This document shows, one piece after another, positions 60,917 through 64,000 of a stretch of DNA of 64,000 nucleotides (the first letter of the stretch is position 1; the number at the start of each line of letters is the position of its first letter). The DNA lies in the NCBI RefSeq assembly GCF_000799735.1, contig NZ_JUHH01000001.1:248001-312000 (forward strand), in the 5' to 3' direction. A model generated the notes under the pieces. That model did no database searches and had not been told where the DNA came from. It worked only from the letters and a program-made list of their open reading frames with translations. A program made the position numbers and the translations under genes. Origin of the DNA: Methylotenera sp. G11 (GTDB lineage Bacteria; Pseudomonadota; Gammaproteobacteria; Burkholderiales; Methylophilaceae).

Positions 60917-61034
60917 CTGATCTTGTATCACACCGGGTTTTTGCCGATGTTTGTTAGCGGTATGAAGCCCGGCAGTGAACTGGATCACATCGGCATTCGT
61001 TGCAGGTGCGTGTTTTAGGCGGTCTGCGGCGTCA

Positions 61035-61976
61035 TTAGACTGTCTGTAATGCTGTGTGCGACCATTCGGCCGCGAGCGCCGCAAGTGTTTCGGCAGCATA
61101 TTTTTCCGAAATCAGTTCTTTTATTTGACGCTGTTTCGGCGAGATCTTGTATTCGATAAGCAGTCTGCATAGCTCGATCTTTGAGTTTACATCTTCAAAA
61201 CACCAGTAGCGATGGCTGTCGGCAGCGCTAAAATCCTTGATGCGCCTGGCGGGAACGTTGGCTGCCGTGTCTACATAAAACAGATGGTGCTTTGCATCAT
61301 AAGCGGTATCAATCGATATTTTTGAAGCCCATGCGGATAAAAGCCTGCTGACGATCTCAATTTGCTGCGGCCTGAATTCGATGGTCTGTACAGACCCCAG
61401 CATGCAAGCCTGAATATAGGCGCTGGACAATGATGTGGGTTCCTGGCCGCAATAAGATTGTATTTTTGCGGTTAACAAGGCAAGTTGTTCGGCGGCTTTG
61501 AATATGCCTGAAATCTCTGACCAGAAATTGGCTGGTTCATGATGCAGGTTGTAGGGTTGCCATTTGATCATCTGGGTTGCATTTTTCAGAGCCCGGGAGA
61601 GCACAATATGCAATGTGCGCTGATTGGTATGTGATAGATTTCTGCTCAATCCAACATAAATCCTGAACAACTGGAGGTGATATAAAAATACGGCATTTGA
61701 GATGCGTATTTTCAGGTCATGATCGATATTTTCGATCACAGCGTAATATTGTGTGATTCTTTCGACAATGCTGTGCGTTTTTCCGTCGATGGAAGTTAAT
61801 GCCTCTATGTTTTGCGCATTGCAGAATACATGCTGCTGAAAATCATGCGCTAATTTTTCTGTCAGGACCTCAATGGCGCAAATGTCGTCCATGCTTGATA
61901 AATCAGCAATCCATGCAGCGGATATTCCATTCTCAGGTTCTGACGGGGGGCTGAATATTTTGTGCAGAATGCTCAT
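61035..61976 (-). CDS. Hypothetical protein
   Basis: 313 residues, soluble and helical. I do not recognise a named domain. The opening FSPPSEPENGISAAWIADLS, the middle TLHIVLSRALKNATQMIKWQ and the C-terminal CRLLIEYKISPKQRQIKELI give the impression of a regulator or c-di-GMP-related protein of the type found only in betaproteobacteria, where N-terminal regions like this may precede a PilZ domain; no PilZ motif is seen here. It is convergent with the efflux operon and divergent from gltX. Confidence 0.65.
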   Translation of the reverse strand: MSILHKIFSPPSEPENGISAAWIADLSSMDDICAIEVLTEKLAHDFQQHVFCNAQNIEALTSIDGKTHSIVERITQYYAVIENIDHDLKIRISNAVFLYHLQLFRIYVGLSRNLSHTNQRTLHIVLSRALKNATQMIKWQPYNLHHEPANFWSEISGIFKAAEQLALLTAKIQSYCGQEPTSLSSAYIQACMLGSVQTIEFRPQQIEIVSRLLSAWASKISIDTAYDAKHHLFYVDTAANVPARRIKDFSAADSHRYWCFEDVNSKIELCRLLIEYKISPKQRQIKELISEKYAAETLAALAAEWSHTALQTV

Positions 61977-62146
61977 GAATTACTTGAAGTTCTCAATAGC
62001 GGTAAATCAATGACGCAATTAATATGCCAATCAACACTGGCAATCATCTAAATTTAGATGATTTAACATGGCTTTAATCGCAAGCTGGCAGTTTCTACAT
62101 GATAAAATGCGGGCTGATTAAATTTATGGTTAAGTTCTGCTCAATT

Positions 62147-63538
62147 ATGACTGTTCGTACACGTTTTGCTCCTAGCCCAACCGGCTTTCTCCACATTGGC
62201 GGTGCCCGAACCGCATTGTTTTCATGGGCTTTTGCCAAAAAGCATGGCGGGAAATTTATCCTGCGTATCGAAGATACCGATGTTGCCCGCAGCACGCCTG
62301 AGGCGGTGCAGGCGATACTGGATGGCATGAACTGGCTGGGGCTGGATTATGACGAAGGCCCTTTCTACCAGATGCAGCGCATGGATCGCTATAAGGAAGT
62401 CATCCAGAAAATGCTGCAGGATGGCTCTGCTTACTATTGCTATTCTACAAAAGAAGAACTGGAAGCGTTGCGCGAAAGCCAGATGCAGCAGGGTTTAAAG
62501 CCACGCTATGACGGACGCTGGCGCCCGGAGGCGGATAAGGTATTGCCTGCGCCGCCTGCTGATGTTCCGCCGGTAATTCGCTTTAAAAACCCTAAAGACG
62601 GCTACGTGGTCTGGAACGACCTGGTGAAAGGCGAGATCAGCATTGGCAACCAGGAGCTGGATGACCTGATCATTGCGCGGGCAGACGGTACGCCTACCTA
62701 TAACTTCTGTGTGGTTGTCGATGATTGGGAGATGGGGATTACGCAGGTCATCAGGGGTGACGACCATGTGAATAATACGCCGCGTCAGATCAATATGCTG
62801 AAAGCCCTGGGCGCCACCATTCCGCAATACGCACATTTATCCATGATTCTGGGTGATGACGGGCAAAAGCTGTCCAAGCGCCATGGTGCTGTGAGCGTCA
62901 TGCAATATCATGAAGACGGATACCTGCCTGAGGCTGTGCTTAACTACCTGGCGCGTCTGGGCTGGAGCCACGGCGATGAGGAAATATTCAGCATGCAGCA
63001 GTTCTGTGAATGGTTCGACCTGGATCACATCACGCCATCAGCCGCGCAATTCAATACCGAAAAACTGAAATGGCTGAATGCACATTACATTAAGCTGGCC
63101 GATAAAGGCTCTCTAGTGAATGATATTACTGCGCGCCTGGCTCAACTCAATGTTGCGGTGACTGCTGCGCCGGATTTATCTGCAGTGATTGATTTATATA
63201 AAGAGCGTGCAAGCACGCTGAACGAGTTGGCGGAGAGCATCGTTTATTTCTACCATAAACCGATCATTGATCAGGCGGCGGCTGAAAAACACCTGGTCGC
63301 GGATATCAAGCCCGCCCTGGAAAAATTATCAGCGCTGCTGCATGCAGTAGACTGGAATGCAGAGGCGATTCACCATGCCATCAATGATGTCGTGACCGAG
63401 TTTCAGCTGAAGTTTCCCAAGGTGGCAATGCCGTTGCGCGTCCTGCTGACGGGGATTGCGCAATCCCCGAGCATTGACCAGGTGATGGCTTTGCTGGGGC
63501 GGGAAGAGGTGCTGGCCAGGATCGGCGAATTTAAATAG
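62147..63538 (+). CDS. gltX: Glutamyl-tRNA synthetase
   Basis: 463 residues of a class I synthetase charging tRNA-Glu. The HIGH motif is in [20 protein letters not shown], and the KMSKS equivalent in [16 protein letters not shown]. An N-terminal zinc-type Cys set ([13 protein letters not shown]) is only partial. I start at the ATG at 62147 because the protein then begins [11 protein letters not shown] as in homologues; the longer frame from 62099 and the weak ribosome site leave a small doubt. Anticodon-binding domain fills the last 150 residues. Confidence 0.94.
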   Translation: MTVRTRFAPSPTGFLHIGGARTALFSWAFAKKHGGKFILRIEDTDVARSTPEAVQAILDGMNWLGLDYDEGPFYQMQRMDRYKEVIQKMLQDGSAYYCYSTKEELEALRESQMQQGLKPRYDGRWRPEADKVLPAPPADVPPVIRFKNPKDGYVVWNDLVKGEISIGNQELDDLIIARADGTPTYNFCVVVDDWEMGITQVIRGDDHVNNTPRQINMLKALGATIPQYAHLSMILGDDGQKLSKRHGAVSVMQYHEDGYLPEAVLNYLARLGWSHGDEEIFSMQQFCEWFDLDHITPSAAQFNTEKLKWLNAHYIKLADKGSLVNDITARLAQLNVAVTAAPDLSAVIDLYKERASTLNELAESIVYFYHKPIIDQAAAEKHLVADIKPALEKLSALLHAVDWNAEAIHHAINDVVTEFQLKFPKVAMPLRVLLTGIAQSPSIDQVMALLGREEVLARIGEFK

Positions 63539-63542
63539 AAAA

Positions 63543-63584
63543 TAACGGGCGAATATTTTTTGCTCGTTAGCCCTCTTGTTTTTT
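63543..63584 (+). terminator. Likely terminator after gltX
   Basis: TAACGGGC (63543-63550) and GCTCGTTA (63562-63569) pair with one G-T, and a T-run follows at 63579-63584, ten bases away. Modest quality. Confidence 0.45.
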
Positions 63585-63608
63585 CTCATAGAGGTCTTCA
63601 TATACAGG

Positions 63609-63900
63609 ATGTACACTTCAGCGTACATATTTTACCTGGATGATTCTTTAATGGTTTGACTGACGGCTATTGGCTTACGTGCGTACCGGAATGACGATTG
63701 TGCTGCTGACCTTTCAGGGCTGGCCCATGCTTTTGTTTTGGTAAAAAAGTCTTGAATAGTTAATTTCAGTAAAAAGAGAACGATTTGAGTTGTTCTTACT
63801 CTGAACGAGAGTAGTATTGCAATGTGTGCGCAAAAATAGTAAATGTAGTCAGTACTTTAATTTAATCACTTTTATTTAACTCCAAACAATAGGAGACACC
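63609..63900. other. Intergenic region gltX-hfq
   Basis: About 290 bases without a gene. At 63609-63628 an ATGTAC/GTACAT hairpin is followed by ATTTTACC, perhaps a second terminator. The rest is AT-rich near hfq and must hold the hfq promoter; I cannot place -35/-10 boxes confidently. Confidence 0.4.
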
Positions 63901-64000
63901 ATGAATCAAAAAGGGCAAATGTTACAAGACCCATTCCTTAACGCTTTACGTAAAGAACATGTCGCCGTATCTATCTATCTCGTTAATGGTATCAAACTGC
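63901..64000 (+). CDS. hfq: Hfq RNA chaperone (partial, N-terminal part)
   Basis: The first 33 codons are in the window. With AGGAG 8 bases upstream, the ATG at 63901 opens [20 protein letters not shown] followed by [13 protein letters not shown], the Sm1 start of Hfq with its conserved Gln and Phe-Leu-Asn-x-Leu-Arg residues. Hfq is the hexameric chaperone for small RNA regulation. The gene leaves the window at the right edge. It may begin the usual hfq-hflX cluster, which cannot be seen. Confidence 0.95.
   Translation, partial: MNQKGQMLQDPFLNALRKEHVAVSIYLVNGIKL

Overview
The window looks like chromosome of a methylotrophic betaproteobacterium of the Methylophilaceae type (Methylotenera/Methylophilus relatives). 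The grounds are a lanthanide-type PQQ alcohol dehydrogenase (xoxF), a complete fhcB-fhcA-fhcD-fhcC set for tetrahydromethanopterin-linked formaldehyde oxidation, and typical betaproteobacterial blocks (bamD/rluD divergence; pilW-rodZ-ispG-hisS-yfgM-bamB-der; split mnmD/mnmC). This assignment is inference from gene content; no rRNA or tRNA gene was recognised.

Layout. 1-9580: partial dapC, a DMT-family exporter, xoxF, a Yip1-family membrane protein and a three-gene YhiI-RbbA-YhhJ type ABC system. 9720-18008 (minus strand): pilU, a TPR/GT41 glycosyltransferase, mnmC and mnmD, clsB with an EEP-family phosphatase/nuclease, and trhO. 18082-23655 (minus): the fhc cluster, with an unexpected FMN-binding-fold (PPOX) gene between fhcA and fhcD. 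23794-37054 (plus): ndk, then the rlmN-pilW-rodZ-ispG-hisS-yfgM-bamB-der superoperon. It is interrupted twice: by an AT-rich AAA15 ATPase + DUF4276 (TOPRIM-like) pair placed on the ispG stop codon, and by two orphan Opp/Dpp-type ATPase genes. 37093-39421: a small membrane protein, bamD and rluD.

39422-50325 is accessory DNA lying between rluD and pgeF, which are neighbours in many proteobacteria. It holds a GNAT gene, a cold-shock/DUF1294 gene, a mobile integron with 14 recognisable attC sites and 14 cassettes (13 with genes on the minus strand, one without an ORF), an intact IntI integrase gene on the plus strand, and two toxin-antitoxin loci (AbrB-Doc, Phd-VapC). Cassette products include a GvpU-like protein, a protein with a HEPN RNxxxH motif, one with a PD-(D/E)XK-like motif, several small membrane proteins and a Cys-rich putative lipoprotein.

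50326-64000: pgeF, a ZIP metal transporter with a convergently overlapping small membrane gene, rimO, a TetR-type repressor divergent from an AcrAB-OprM-type RND efflux operon with two operator-like palindromes between them, a hypothetical gene, gltX, and the first 33 codons of hfq.

The best candidate for a little-described system is the two-gene ATPase/DUF4276 module at 28567-30311, which resembles split OLD/PARIS-like anti-phage systems. The integron array and the Doc homologue with Tyr at the catalytic His position come next.
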